Made by a program: the position numbers and the translations under genes. From Candidatus Sumerlaea chitinivorans (GTDB taxonomy: Bacteria > Sumerlaeota > Sumerlaeia > Sumerlaeales > Sumerlaeaceae), in assembly GCA_003290465.1 (NCBI GenBank), contig CP030759.1, forward strand, positions 1,116,001 through 1,180,000: a stretch of DNA of 64,000 nt. The letters run 5' to 3'. Under the pieces are notes generated by a model, which did not search any database, was not told the DNA's origin, and saw only the letters and a program-made list of their open reading frames with translations. Below, one piece after another: positions 44,715-52,447 of the stretch; positions within the stretch are counted from its first letter, which is position 1; every line of letters begins with the position of its first letter.

Positions 44715-46106
44715 ATGAAATCATCTAATGCTGAGCACCGAAGGTTAGCGCTGAGCGACAACGATAAGTATTTAGCTATTCTTGTCGCACTGCTTCTTTG
44801 CGCATTGCCCATTGTGTTGCGACCTTCTATACGCGGGAATGACGGTGTCCAAAACTATGCTTATTTACGATCGCTCCTCTTTGACCGCGATTTGGATTTT
44901 GCAAATGAGTATGCGTACTATTTCGAGCGCAACCCCTCTTGGTTTAATCATCAGGAACTAGGCCGGGATCCAGTTACCAGTCGCCCCATCAATCTTTACG
45001 GTATCGGCAACTCACTGCTGTGGTCTCCGTGGGTTTTGGCGATGCACGGTGTGGGGCTTCTTGCTCGAACGTTCGGGTGGGGTGGTCAACTCGACGGCTT
45101 CTCCCATCTTTACGAGTGGGGTGTTGGCCTCGGTTCGAGCGTTTATGCGACGATTGGCCTGATCTTCTTGTTTCTCTTATTGCGGAGGCAGGTGGAACCT
45201 CGTGCCGCTTTCTGGGCAACCATGTCCGTGTGGCTGGCATCCCCGCTGTTCTTCTACATGTATCTACATCCATCAATGAGTCACGCCAATTCGTTTTTCC
45301 TGTCCGTCATCTTCGCGTATTTGTATTTAGCAGTTCCTGATACTCTCCGAAAGTGGTTCGTCTCAGGGTGCGTGGGAGGGCTCCTTGCGCTGACTCGCTA
45401 TCAGGATGCAATCCTGTTAGTTGCCCTTGGTGTAGGTGAAATCCTATTGTTGCTTGAAGGTTTGTGCGAGAACGCACGCTCGTCGCAACCCAACGATTCT
45501 TTTCGGTGGGCCGTAAGCTGGTTCTCTCAACGCAGCGGCCGTTATGCCGTATTTCTCGCGTGCACACTTCTTGTTTTTTCGCCCCAGCTTGTGTGCTGGC
45601 ATATCCTGCAAGGAAGCCCGCTTAGCGGACCAAGAGGCTATCTAACGCAAGGGACTTTTAACCTCTTTGCACCACGTCACTTGCTTGACGTGCTTTTTAG
45701 CTCACGCCACGGGTTGTTCTTTTGGCATCCGTTTCTATTCTTAGGCGTAGTGGGACTACTCAGCCAACGAATTCCGCGGCATTGGCGGGTATTCGCCCTC
45801 ACCGCGTTTGTGATGCAAAGCTGGCTTGTGGGCTCGTGGAGCCATTGGTGGGCTGGGGCAAGCTTTGGCCATCGCATGTTCATCAGTACGCTTCCTCATC
45901 TGGCCATAGGGTTGAGCGCCGCGCTGGGTTGGGACAAACGACTGACCCGCTGGGTGCCTGTCGTGGTGATCGCTTTTGCATTATGGAACTTCGGTTACAT
46001 CGTGCAATATGCCACCGGAATGGTTCCGCGGCAGGATCCCGTGAGCCTGTTTCAACTGATACGCAATAACGTCATTGAGGTCCCCAAGTTATTGCTCGGC
46101 CGGTAA
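44715..46106 (+). CDS. Polytopic membrane protein, GT-C/PMT glycosyltransferase-like
   Basis: The 463-residue protein has about ten transmembrane helices, beginning YLAILVALLLCALPIVL. A first exported loop carries the acidic motif RGNDGVQNYAYLRSLLFDRD, in the position where GT-C enzymes of the GT39/GT83 type have their catalytic Asp-containing loop. Later segments include GNSLLWSPWVLAMHGVGLLA, LASPLFFYMYLHPSMSHANS and WLVGSWSHWWAGASFGHRMF. This resembles lipid-linked-sugar-dependent protein or glycan glycosyltransferases, but the family is broad and I cannot name a substrate. It is divergent from the metallophosphatase-like gene (137 bp apart) and convergent with the EutN-like gene. Confidence 0.65.
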   Translation: MKSSNAEHRRLALSDNDKYLAILVALLLCALPIVLRPSIRGNDGVQNYAYLRSLLFDRDLDFANEYAYYFERNPSWFNHQELGRDPVTSRPINLYGIGNSLLWSPWVLAMHGVGLLARTFGWGGQLDGFSHLYEWGVGLGSSVYATIGLIFLFLLLRRQVEPRAAFWATMSVWLASPLFFYMYLHPSMSHANSFFLSVIFAYLYLAVPDTLRKWFVSGCVGGLLALTRYQDAILLVALGVGEILLLLEGLCENARSSQPNDSFRWAVSWFSQRSGRYAVFLACTLLVFSPQLVCWHILQGSPLSGPRGYLTQGTFNLFAPRHLLDVLFSSRHGLFFWHPFLFLGVVGLLSQRIPRHWRVFALTAFVMQSWLVGSWSHWWAGASFGHRMFISTLPHLAIGLSAALGWDKRLTRWVPVVVIAFALWNFGYIVQYATGMVPRQDPVSLFQLIRNNVIEVPKLLLGR

Positions 46107-46128
46107 TGTCGCGACCATCGTTGTCCCG

Positions 46129-46404
46129 CTACGGGACGATATCAATTGAATCAACAATACCGACAATTGCTGCGTCCACGGGAATATCCTCCCCCCGAAG
46201 GCCCGTGAAAACAGCGTCGCCACTTGCGACATAATAGACGATTTCGCCCACCCCGTGACGTGCCGTCGCATCGGTGGCAATGAGGGGCTCTCCTACGGGT
46301 TCAAGCTTCTCATTGAGCGGCTGAATCACACATAGCACAGCACTCTCCAGCGACGAGACCTTACGCGTGGAGACGATGGTACCGATGATTCGTGCAATAT
46401 CCAT
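46129..46404 (-). CDS. EutN/CcmL-family microcompartment vertex protein (BMC-P)
   Basis: The 91-residue protein matches the pentameric shell-vertex family of bacterial microcompartments. It starts MDIARIIGTIVSTRKVSSLE, continues AVLCVIQPLNEKLEPVGEPL and ATDATARHGVGEIVYYVA, and ends DIPVDAAIVGIVDSIDIV. All strands of the small OB-like barrel are present and the length is normal for CcmL/EutN (80-100). Vertex proteins cap icosahedral shells built of BMC-H/T tiles, none of which is in the window. An aldehyde dehydrogenase with an encapsulation peptide is encoded 18 kb away. The gene stands alone, convergent with the GT-C-like gene and divergent from a TPR gene. No clear ribosome-binding site. 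Confidence 0.92.
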   Translation of the reverse strand: MDIARIIGTIVSTRKVSSLESAVLCVIQPLNEKLEPVGEPLIATDATARHGVGEIVYYVASGDAVFTGLRGEDIPVDAAIVGIVDSIDIVP

Positions 46405-46432
46405 ACGGATTTAGCTTGTTCAGCAGCGATCG

Positions 46433-47437
46433 GTGAGGCAAATGCTTTTTGCCATGCTTGACGCACTTGGGAAAGCCTCCTGGCTTGAACAAAAGGGAAA
46501 GAGCGACGAAGCGCTTCAGCTCTTGGAGCGTGAAGCGCAGCGCCACCCGAACGATCTAAGATACGTTCTCCAGCAATCTCAGGTTCTTGCCCGGCTTGGT
46601 CGCTATGAAGAAGCAAACGCCCGACTTACAGAATGCCTCAAACGAGATCCGGGCTTTGCCCCAGCCCATCTCTTCGCAGGCGTTCTCGCCTTGGACAGCG
46701 GCGATCCGACATCAGCAGAAACGCATTTCTCCGAAGTCGCGAATCTCCAACCATCGAACAGCTTGGCGCATGCCTACCTCGGTTTAGCCCGTCTCATGAA
46801 CGGAAAAGAGAGCGAGGGAAGGACGCTCCTGAAATTACACGGACAGAGTGACAATGTCGGGTTTCTTATCCGACTGACGGAGTGGGCGGAAAGTCAATGG
46901 TTGGAGGCAGGGCGCTTCTTTGCTCCACGTCGTGTGGAGCTTCAACCCCCTGTGTCCGTGCATGGAATGAAAAAGCTAATGCTCGCCCAAAAAGCTGAGA
47001 GACTCTTCTATCAGCGACGGTATAGAGAATTCCTCGAACTTGCGGAAGTCATTCTTGCGCGACGACCTAACGATGAAAGTTTCCTTTTTGCCGCGGGCGT
47101 GGCAGCCGAAATGCTATGCGATTACGAACATGCCCTAGGCTATTGGTCGGCTATTGAGGCAGATGAAAGCGACGGCTACGACCCGTTACGCGCCGCGCAG
47201 GGTCGAGTGTGGGTTCGGCTTGGAGAATACGATCGGGCCTTGGATGCGTTCTCGCATGTGACCATCCTCGGTCCAGAAGACTACGGGGTAAACTACTTTT
47301 TGGGGGTGCTTTGCTTGGCGCATTCTGATCGCCCGCTTGCTCGCCGTTTTTTCCAACGGGCGTTCACTCAGTACCTCGTGGATACGCTCGAGTACCAGTA
47401 TGCACACACATTACGCGAGATCCTCGGCGAACATTAG
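46433..47437 (+). CDS. Tetratricopeptide-repeat protein
   Basis: The 334-residue product is an all-helical TPR protein. Repeats can be read at ASWLEQKGKSDEALQLLERE, VLARLGRYEEANARLTECLK, LALDSGDPTSAETHFSEV-type, YQRRYREFLELAEVILARRP, CDYEHALGYWSAIE, VRLGEYDRALDAFSHVTILG and LAHSDRPLARRFFQRAFTQY. There is no signal peptide. Start codon choices are GTG 46433, ATG 46442 and ATG 46454; a GAGG just upstream fits either ATG. It is divergent from the microcompartment vertex gene with under 30 bp between starts, so the two may share regulation. The role is presumably protein-protein interaction. Confidence 0.75.
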   Translation: MRQMLFAMLDALGKASWLEQKGKSDEALQLLEREAQRHPNDLRYVLQQSQVLARLGRYEEANARLTECLKRDPGFAPAHLFAGVLALDSGDPTSAETHFSEVANLQPSNSLAHAYLGLARLMNGKESEGRTLLKLHGQSDNVGFLIRLTEWAESQWLEAGRFFAPRRVELQPPVSVHGMKKLMLAQKAERLFYQRRYREFLELAEVILARRPNDESFLFAAGVAAEMLCDYEHALGYWSAIEADESDGYDPLRAAQGRVWVRLGEYDRALDAFSHVTILGPEDYGVNYFLGVLCLAHSDRPLARRFFQRAFTQYLVDTLEYQYAHTLREILGEH

Positions 47438-47467
47438 AGCATCTCTGTGGAATCGTTCCGGGCGCTT

Positions 47468-47626
47468 CTATTGTCGTTTGGCCTTCCACCACGTTGTGCC
47501 TAATACTAAGGCGTAGCCGAGCAGCAAAAGCACCGCGAGCGACATGCGTTTGTTCCAGCCCAGCCACAGTGCCGTGGGAATTACTACAACCGCGGCAAGA
47601 GCAATGAGAGATGCAACTTGCTTCAC
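47468..47626 (-). CDS. Small two-helix membrane protein (52 aa)
   Basis: This gene is easily missed because of its size. GTG 47624-47626 is preceded by CGGAGG (47634-47639) seven bases away, an excellent ribosome-binding site. The product has two hydrophobic helices, VASLIALAAVVVIPTALWLG and LAVLLLLGYALVLGTTW, separated by NKRMS and followed by the basic tail KAKRQ. Positive charges in the loop and tail suggest a small inner-membrane hairpin. It begins 18 bp after the uridine kinase stop on the same strand, so it belongs to the ribD-udk unit. No family recognised. Confidence 0.6.
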   Translation of the reverse strand: MKQVASLIALAAVVVIPTALWLGWNKRMSLAVLLLLGYALVLGTTWWKAKRQ

Positions 47627-47644
47627 CTCGCGCCTCCGCTAAGC

Positions 47645-48259
47645 CTACTCATCGAGGAGCGTTTTGAGCTTTGTGACAATAAAGTCAATGGCCACCTTGT
47701 TGTAGCCACCCTCCGGCACGATAATGTCCGCATAACGCTTGGAGGGCTCGACAAATTCAAGGTGCATCAAACGCACGACATTGAGATATTGATCGATCAC
47801 CGACTGCAGGGAACGCCCACGCTCTTTCACGTCCCGAGATAAGCGGCGGATAAAGCGCACATCGGCATCCGTATCCACAAAGATTCGCACATTCATCATA
47901 TCACGCAGAGCTGGGATTGCGAGCACCAAGATCCCTTCCACAATAATGATGGGTGCTGGCTCAACATGAATAGTTTCGGGCGCTCGAGCATGGGCTGCAT
48001 AGTTGTACACAGGCATCTCGATCGCCTCACCCCGCATCAACTTGTGTAGGTGCTCGAGAAGCAGCGGGATGTCGAATGCATCGGGATGATCATAATTAAT
48101 CTTGGCTCGTTCTTCGAAGGGCAAATCCGAGCGATCCAAGTAGTATGAGTCTAAGCCGAGAATGACGACTTGCTTACCGACAGCTTCGCCGATCGACTTG
48201 GCGACAAGAGTCTTGCCGGAGCCAGTACCACCGGCAATTCCCAACAGCATGCGCTTCAC
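47645..48259 (-). CDS. udk: Uridine kinase
   Basis: Udk phosphorylates uridine and cytidine in pyrimidine salvage. The 204-residue protein has the P-loop GIAGGTGSGKTLVAKSIGEA, the substrate segment LGLDSYYLDRSDLPFEERAK, INYDHPDAFDIPLLLEHLHK, YNYAAHARAPET, IIIVEGILVLAIPALRDMMN and RLSRDVKERGRSL. Length and motifs are standard. The start is a GTG whose GTGA overlaps the ribD stop, so translation is coupled to ribD. A relation to phosphoribulokinase is excluded by the YNYAAH substrate motif and length. Confidence 0.94.
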   Translation of the reverse strand: MKRMLLGIAGGTGSGKTLVAKSIGEAVGKQVVILGLDSYYLDRSDLPFEERAKINYDHPDAFDIPLLLEHLHKLMRGEAIEMPVYNYAAHARAPETIHVEPAPIIIVEGILVLAIPALRDMMNVRIFVDTDADVRFIRRLSRDVKERGRSLQSVIDQYLNVVRLMHLEFVEPSKRYADIIVPEGGYNKVAIDFIVTKLKTLLDE

Positions 48260-49503
48260 GCGTTGCTGCCTCCTGTAGAGTTTTGAGAGTTTGGGGCAAG
48301 GTCCTTGAGCGCGGTGACGGGAGTCAGCTCCGCCGAGCTGTCGCCATGATTTTCAGTGCCCGTCTTGCTCCATTCCTGAGGCGCAATGTATCCCTCGATG
48401 CAGACATCCGATCCAAACGAGCGAATCGACACATCGCTCAACGAGAGCGCGCGATCCATGTGGAGCACCCCCCACCCAGCGATCGGAATCTTTGCGTTCT
48501 TGCCTCCCACAATTTTCGGCGCGACAAACGCAACGACTTTGTCTACTAACTGAGCTTCGAAAAGGGCGCCCGTCAAACTGCTGCCGCCTTCGCAGAGGAT
48601 TGACTGGATCCCCAATTTATGGAACTCGGCCATCACTTCGTGAAAATCGAGTAATCCTCGCCCGGGAAATACCAAGACGCGGTGACCGGCTTTCTCGAGC
48701 TCATGGCGTTTATCGCGAGATGAGGCCGAGCTGGTGCAAATAATGACCGACCCCGGACTCGCCTTCGTAAGACACTTGGCCCGAGAAGGAATGCGTAGGT
48801 TTCCATCGACGATGATTCGCAACGGCTGGCGACCCGAATAGCCCTCAAGACGCACGGTCAGGAGCGGATTATCCATAAGTACTGTGCCGACGCCAACCAT
48901 TACCGCGTCCACCTGAGCGCGCAGTTCATGGGCGTACGCTCGGCTCATCTCGTTGGTGATCCAGCGCGAGTGGCCTGTCTCCGTTGCAATTTTGCCGTCC
49001 AGCGTCATGGCCCATTTCGAAATGATAAATGGGCGTTTTTTCTCGTGATAGGTGAAAAAGAATTCATTCTGGCGCCGCGCTTCAAGCTCGCAGAGCCCCA
49101 CCTCGACTCGAATTTGAGCTGCTCGCAGTTCCTCAATCCCTTTTCCGGAGACAAGCGGGTTTGGATCGCGAGCTGCTACCACCACACGCTCGAATTTGTG
49201 TTTAATAATCTCCTGTGTGCAGGGAGGGGTTTTTCCAAAATGGCAGCATGGCTCCAAAGTAACGTAAAGCGTCGCCCCTTCGAGCGGCTCCTGCGCAGAC
49301 CGAATGGCTTCGATCTCGGCGTGGGGAGCACCTGCTTGGCGATGCCACCCCTCTGCAATGACTCTCCCGCGCTTCACAATGAGCGCACCCACCATCGGAT
49401 TCGGGGAGGTCGCACCTCGCCCCCGCGCCGCGAGCTCAAGAGCTCGCTCCATGTAAGCGCGATCTTCCTTCGTAAAAGTGAATTGTTCGTTGTGCTTATT
49501 CAC
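48256..49503 (-). CDS. ribD: Bifunctional diaminohydroxyphosphoribosylaminopyrimidine deaminase / 5-amino-6-(5-phosphoribosylamino)uracil reductase
   Basis: RibD carries out the second and third steps of riboflavin synthesis. The N-terminal deaminase has NPMVGALIVKRGRVIAEGWH, the zinc site GAPHAEIEAI and LEPCCHFGKTPPCTQEI. The C-terminal reductase begins near residue 150 with PFIISKWAMTLDGKIATETG and has VDAVMVGVGTVLMDNPLLTV, ILCEGGSSLTGALFEA and FVAPKIVGGKNA. An extra Ser/Glu-rich tail of about 35 residues brings the length to 415. No other rib gene is adjacent. Its end overlaps udk (GTGA), so a riboflavin and a pyrimidine-salvage gene are joined. Confidence 0.94.
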   Translation of the reverse strand: MNKHNEQFTFTKEDRAYMERALELAARGRGATSPNPMVGALIVKRGRVIAEGWHRQAGAPHAEIEAIRSAQEPLEGATLYVTLEPCCHFGKTPPCTQEIIKHKFERVVVAARDPNPLVSGKGIEELRAAQIRVEVGLCELEARRQNEFFFTYHEKKRPFIISKWAMTLDGKIATETGHSRWITNEMSRAYAHELRAQVDAVMVGVGTVLMDNPLLTVRLEGYSGRQPLRIIVDGNLRIPSRAKCLTKASPGSVIICTSSASSRDKRHELEKAGHRVLVFPGRGLLDFHEVMAEFHKLGIQSILCEGGSSLTGALFEAQLVDKVVAFVAPKIVGGKNAKIPIAGWGVLHMDRALSLSDVSIRSFGSDVCIEGYIAPQEWSKTGTENHGDSSAELTPVTALKDLAPNSQNSTGGSNA

Positions 49504-49552
49504 GTCACCAAGACCACTAACCCAACGCGGCTGGAAGGCGGCAACAGAAAAT

Positions 49553-50380
49553 TCATTGTTTGGCCATGAATCGTCGACGCTTTGGACAAATCCCGCAATC
49601 GTTATGTGTGCACAGGAGCATGGTGGGATCCGCGTGGAGCAGTTCTTTCATAGCATTTACAAGGTCGTTCAGCCGAAGCAACTGACTCACCGAAGGCCCC
49701 ACACGAACGTCCCGAAGAACTCCCACTTGGCGAAGCGGTTCCTCCACGACACGAAAACCCCGCGAGCAACCTGGAACCTCAAAAATCTGCGTGTATTCCA
49801 CTTGACCATCCTCGTTGATAAACCAAGCAATTTCGAAATCTTGCCCTTCCGTGAAGGCTACACGAACATAGGGAAGTCCGGCCAAAACCTCACAAAGATG
49901 AAGCGAGCTATTGGTATCCTGAAACGTTCCCAACATGAGAATTTTTGCATCGAACTTCCGCATTCGATCGAACGGGCAGTCTGCGCCCAACGGCGTCGCA
50001 TGAAGATGATTGCGAATAATGTCCTCTGCGTGCGGGCCGATAACCGCGACCGAGTGGGTCGGATGGAAGCTTCGATGAGCATCGGGCCGTTGACGCAAGA
50101 CCTCGGGAATTACGCCAACCCGCGCCTTGGAAGTTTTGGGATCAAACGGTTCGACATGCCACATCGGAAGCGAATAGGTAAATGTCGGTACCAACAAATG
50201 CCCGTGTGGCCCAACCGCATCAAGCAATGCGTCAATCACAGTGTTTGGCCCCCCATCCACCGTCCCGAGACTCTTAAACGAACTGTGGAGAATCACAGCA
50301 TCCCCTTGCTGAATTCCAATTTCTGCAAATGCGTCCGCAAGTTGCTGCCGGGTTAGAACTTGATCGGGTCTATTTGACAT
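49553..50380 (-). CDS. AAC(3)-family N-acetyltransferase
   Basis: The 275-residue protein has the fold signature of the aminoglycoside 3-N-acetyltransferase family: LADAFAEIGIQQGDAVILHS, LLVPTFTYSLPMWHVEPFDP, VGVIPEVLRQRPDAHRSFHP and TPLGADCPFDRMRKFDAKIL. It also has LMLGTFQDTNSSLHL and a late CTHNDCGICPKRR with clustered cysteines that could bind metal. Chromosomal members often act on other amines, such as in surface-sugar or spore-coat synthesis, so antibiotic resistance should not be assumed. It is on the minus strand upstream of ribD, 49 bp apart, and may share its transcript. Divergent from mnmE. Confidence 0.8.
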   Translation of the reverse strand: MSNRPDQVLTRQQLADAFAEIGIQQGDAVILHSSFKSLGTVDGGPNTVIDALLDAVGPHGHLLVPTFTYSLPMWHVEPFDPKTSKARVGVIPEVLRQRPDAHRSFHPTHSVAVIGPHAEDIIRNHLHATPLGADCPFDRMRKFDAKILMLGTFQDTNSSLHLCEVLAGLPYVRVAFTEGQDFEIAWFINEDGQVEYTQIFEVPGCSRGFRVVEEPLRQVGVLRDVRVGPSVSQLLRLNDLVNAMKELLHADPTMLLCTHNDCGICPKRRRFMAKQ

Positions 50381-50402
50381 CGCTCTCGTACCGTGGGTTA
50401 TT

Positions 50403-50442
50403 CTCGCTTCGCGCAGGTTTCGGAGTGCGGGCTCGAAGCGAG
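50403..50442. promoter_or_regulatory. Inverted repeat between the acetyltransferase gene and mnmE
   Basis: CTCGCTTCG (50403-50411) and CGAAGCGAG (50434-50442) form a perfect 9-bp inverted repeat with a 22-base spacer, 23 bp before the acetyltransferase start and in the only space between divergent genes. It may be an operator or a leader hairpin. No regulator is encoded next to it. Confidence 0.3.
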
Positions 50443-50661
50443 GAAATCAAGCGGATTGCAGTGAGCTATCGCATGGATTTCGGAAAGGGAGACATTGCTC
50501 TTTCGTCAGCTGCCATGAAGAGAGTTCTGACCAATGTGATGGGAAAGATATGTGTATGCGGAAAGACTCATGATGCGCACGGCGCTAAAGAACAGAGGAT
50601 ACGCGGTGAGTAGATTCATTGGAGAGGCAAACTCGCGACTGTTAACAAAGGACCGCACTCA

Positions 50662-52059
50662 ATGAACAAACTGCTTAATCTCGACGATACAATCGTTGCT
50701 CCGGCGACTGGCTCACCGCCTGCGGCAATTGCAATTGTTCGCCTCAGTGGGAAGAAGAGCTTCGAGATTCTAGAGAAAATTTTTCGTCCCCGTTCGAATC
50801 GCCCGGTCGCTGAACTGCCATCCCATAGGATGGTACTTGGGATGGTCCACCGTTTGTCCGGAGAACCGATCGACGAAGTCCTTGGAGTCCTTATGCGAGC
50901 CCCCCGAAGTTTTACGGGCGAAGACGTTGCAGAACTCCATACTCATGGAAGTGCAGCTGTGGTGCGCGCGGTGGTCGAGGCCTGTGTCGAAGCAGGGGCA
51001 CGCGTTGCAGAACCCGGCGAATTTACGCGACGGGCTTTTCTCAATGGCAGAATGGATCTCGTCCAAGCAGAAGCCCTTGCTGACCTCATCCACGCGCAAA
51101 CTCAACAAGCCCGAAGGCTCGCACTCCGCCAGCTTCAGGGTGGGCTCTCCAGCAAAGTTATGAAGCTACGTGAATGGTTGCTGGACGTTGCTGCGGAGCT
51201 GGAAGCGTGGATTGATTTCCCAGAGGAAGAAATCCCAATTCCGACGATCGCGAGACACTTAGAGATTTTTGCGGACGTCACCCGCGAACTCCAACGTCTG
51301 ACGCAAGGCCTACGCGCAGGATTGTTGCTGAGTGAGGGAGCAAGGGTTGTAATCGCTGGCCGCCCCAATGCGGGAAAATCCAGCCTCTTCAATATGCTGG
51401 TTGGTCGAGAGCGAGCCATAGTCACCCCGCATCCGGGGACCACGCGCGACACCATCGAGTCAACGGTCGAGCTTGGAGGCATTGCTGTGACTCTTGTCGA
51501 CACAGCTGGCCTTAGACATACAGCGGATGAAATTGAGGGAATAGGCATTGAGCGTGCGCGACAAGAAATCCGGCTGGCGGATCTTGTCCTTCTTGTCGTG
51601 GACGCTTCACACCCCACGAATATCCGAGGCGATCTCGAGCTGGTCGAGCACGACTACGAAACCAAGATTGTCGTGGTGCTAAACAAAACTGATTTGGCCT
51701 CCGAAGAACAAATCGGTGAACTGACCGCCCAGCTCCAAGGTCTAACGTATCCGTGCGTGCAAGTGTCCTGCAATACGCGGGAGGGACTGGAGGCCTTAGT
51801 TCACACAATCCAGCTCCAACTGATGGGTTCAATTTCGCCGGAAGAGGTTTACCTGACGCGCGAACGTCACGCAGAATGTCTGCGCGCTGCTGAGGCTGCG
51901 TTGCAGCGCGCTACCCATGCCCTCAAGCAATCACTCTCCCCCGAGTTTGTCATGGTGGACGTAAACGAAGCGCTTGCTCAGCTTGGGGAATTGCTGGGCG
52001 TGGGAACGTCAGAAGAGATTCTCGATCGCATTTTCTCGCGTTTTTGTCTTGGGAAATAA
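50662..52059 (+). CDS. mnmE: tRNA modification GTPase MnmE
   Basis: MnmE, with MnmG, installs the aminomethyl or carboxymethylaminomethyl group on uridine 34 of certain tRNAs. The 465-residue protein has the folate-binding N-terminal domain (TIVAPATGSPPAAIAIVRLS, GEDVAELHTHGS, EPGEFTRRAFLNGRMDL) and a helical domain. The inserted G domain has GRPNAGKSSLFNMLVGRERA, TPHPGTTRDTIESTVEL, DTAGLRHTADEIEGIGIERA and NKTD. It ends in FCLGK, with the conserved cysteine. AAAGGA lies about nine bases before the ATG. mnmG is not in the window. Confidence 0.96.
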   Translation: MNKLLNLDDTIVAPATGSPPAAIAIVRLSGKKSFEILEKIFRPRSNRPVAELPSHRMVLGMVHRLSGEPIDEVLGVLMRAPRSFTGEDVAELHTHGSAAVVRAVVEACVEAGARVAEPGEFTRRAFLNGRMDLVQAEALADLIHAQTQQARRLALRQLQGGLSSKVMKLREWLLDVAAELEAWIDFPEEEIPIPTIARHLEIFADVTRELQRLTQGLRAGLLLSEGARVVIAGRPNAGKSSLFNMLVGRERAIVTPHPGTTRDTIESTVELGGIAVTLVDTAGLRHTADEIEGIGIERARQEIRLADLVLLVVDASHPTNIRGDLELVEHDYETKIVVVLNKTDLASEEQIGELTAQLQGLTYPCVQVSCNTREGLEALVHTIQLQLMGSISPEEVYLTRERHAECLRAAEAALQRATHALKQSLSPEFVMVDVNEALAQLGELLGVGTSEEILDRIFSRFCLGK

Positions 52060-52165
52060 ACAAAGGTCGAGAATCATTGCATACGCGAGTTCTGGGACTT
52101 TTCGTGACGGTGAGGTCTTTAGCAGACGGAAGACGGAACATTATGGCATAGATGCGAAGATAGCG

Positions 52166-52396
52166 ATGGAGCGACAGCTGGTAGTAGTAAAAGTGCACCC
52201 GGGCTCGCGACGTGAAGAGGTCAAACAGTTGGGTCCAACGTCGTTCGAGGTGTGGACACCCGTTGCAGCAGACAGAGGACGAGCCAATGTGGAGGTTGCA
52301 AAGCTACTTGCCAAACACCTTGGCGTTGCCCCAAGCTCTATCGTACTGAAACGAGGGGCAACATCTCGCACGAAATTCTTCGAAATAGTCAGCTGA
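52166..52396 (+). CDS. DUF167 (YggU-like) small protein
   Basis: The 76-residue product has the DUF167 pattern: VKVHPGSRREEVKQLG, WTPVAADRGRANVEVAKLLA, and LGVAPSSIVLKRGATSRTK. Family members are small alpha/beta proteins of unknown cellular role. The open frame extends into the end of mnmE, but ATG 52166 starts directly at the family's first strand. No strong ribosome-binding site is visible. It is followed, 51 bp on, by the RMD1-like gene on the same strand. Confidence 0.85.
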   Translation: MERQLVVVKVHPGSRREEVKQLGPTSFEVWTPVAADRGRANVEVAKLLAKHLGVAPSSIVLKRGATSRTKFFEIVS

Positions 52397-52447
52397 TCCA
52401 GCCCGTTCGGTCAGCTCGTGCATACTGAAAAGGAGCACAGTGAGGCG

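Noticed and set aside
49553-50380. Calling the AAC(3)-like gene an antibiotic resistance determinant
   Set aside because: The family includes many non-resistance enzymes, and the gene sits in ordinary chromosomal context without mobile DNA.
50461-50613. Short plus-strand frame ending KTHDAHGAKEQRIRGE before mnmE
   Set aside because: The frame is open through the divergent promoter region and overlaps the inverted repeat side. No family resemblance or convincing ribosome-binding site.
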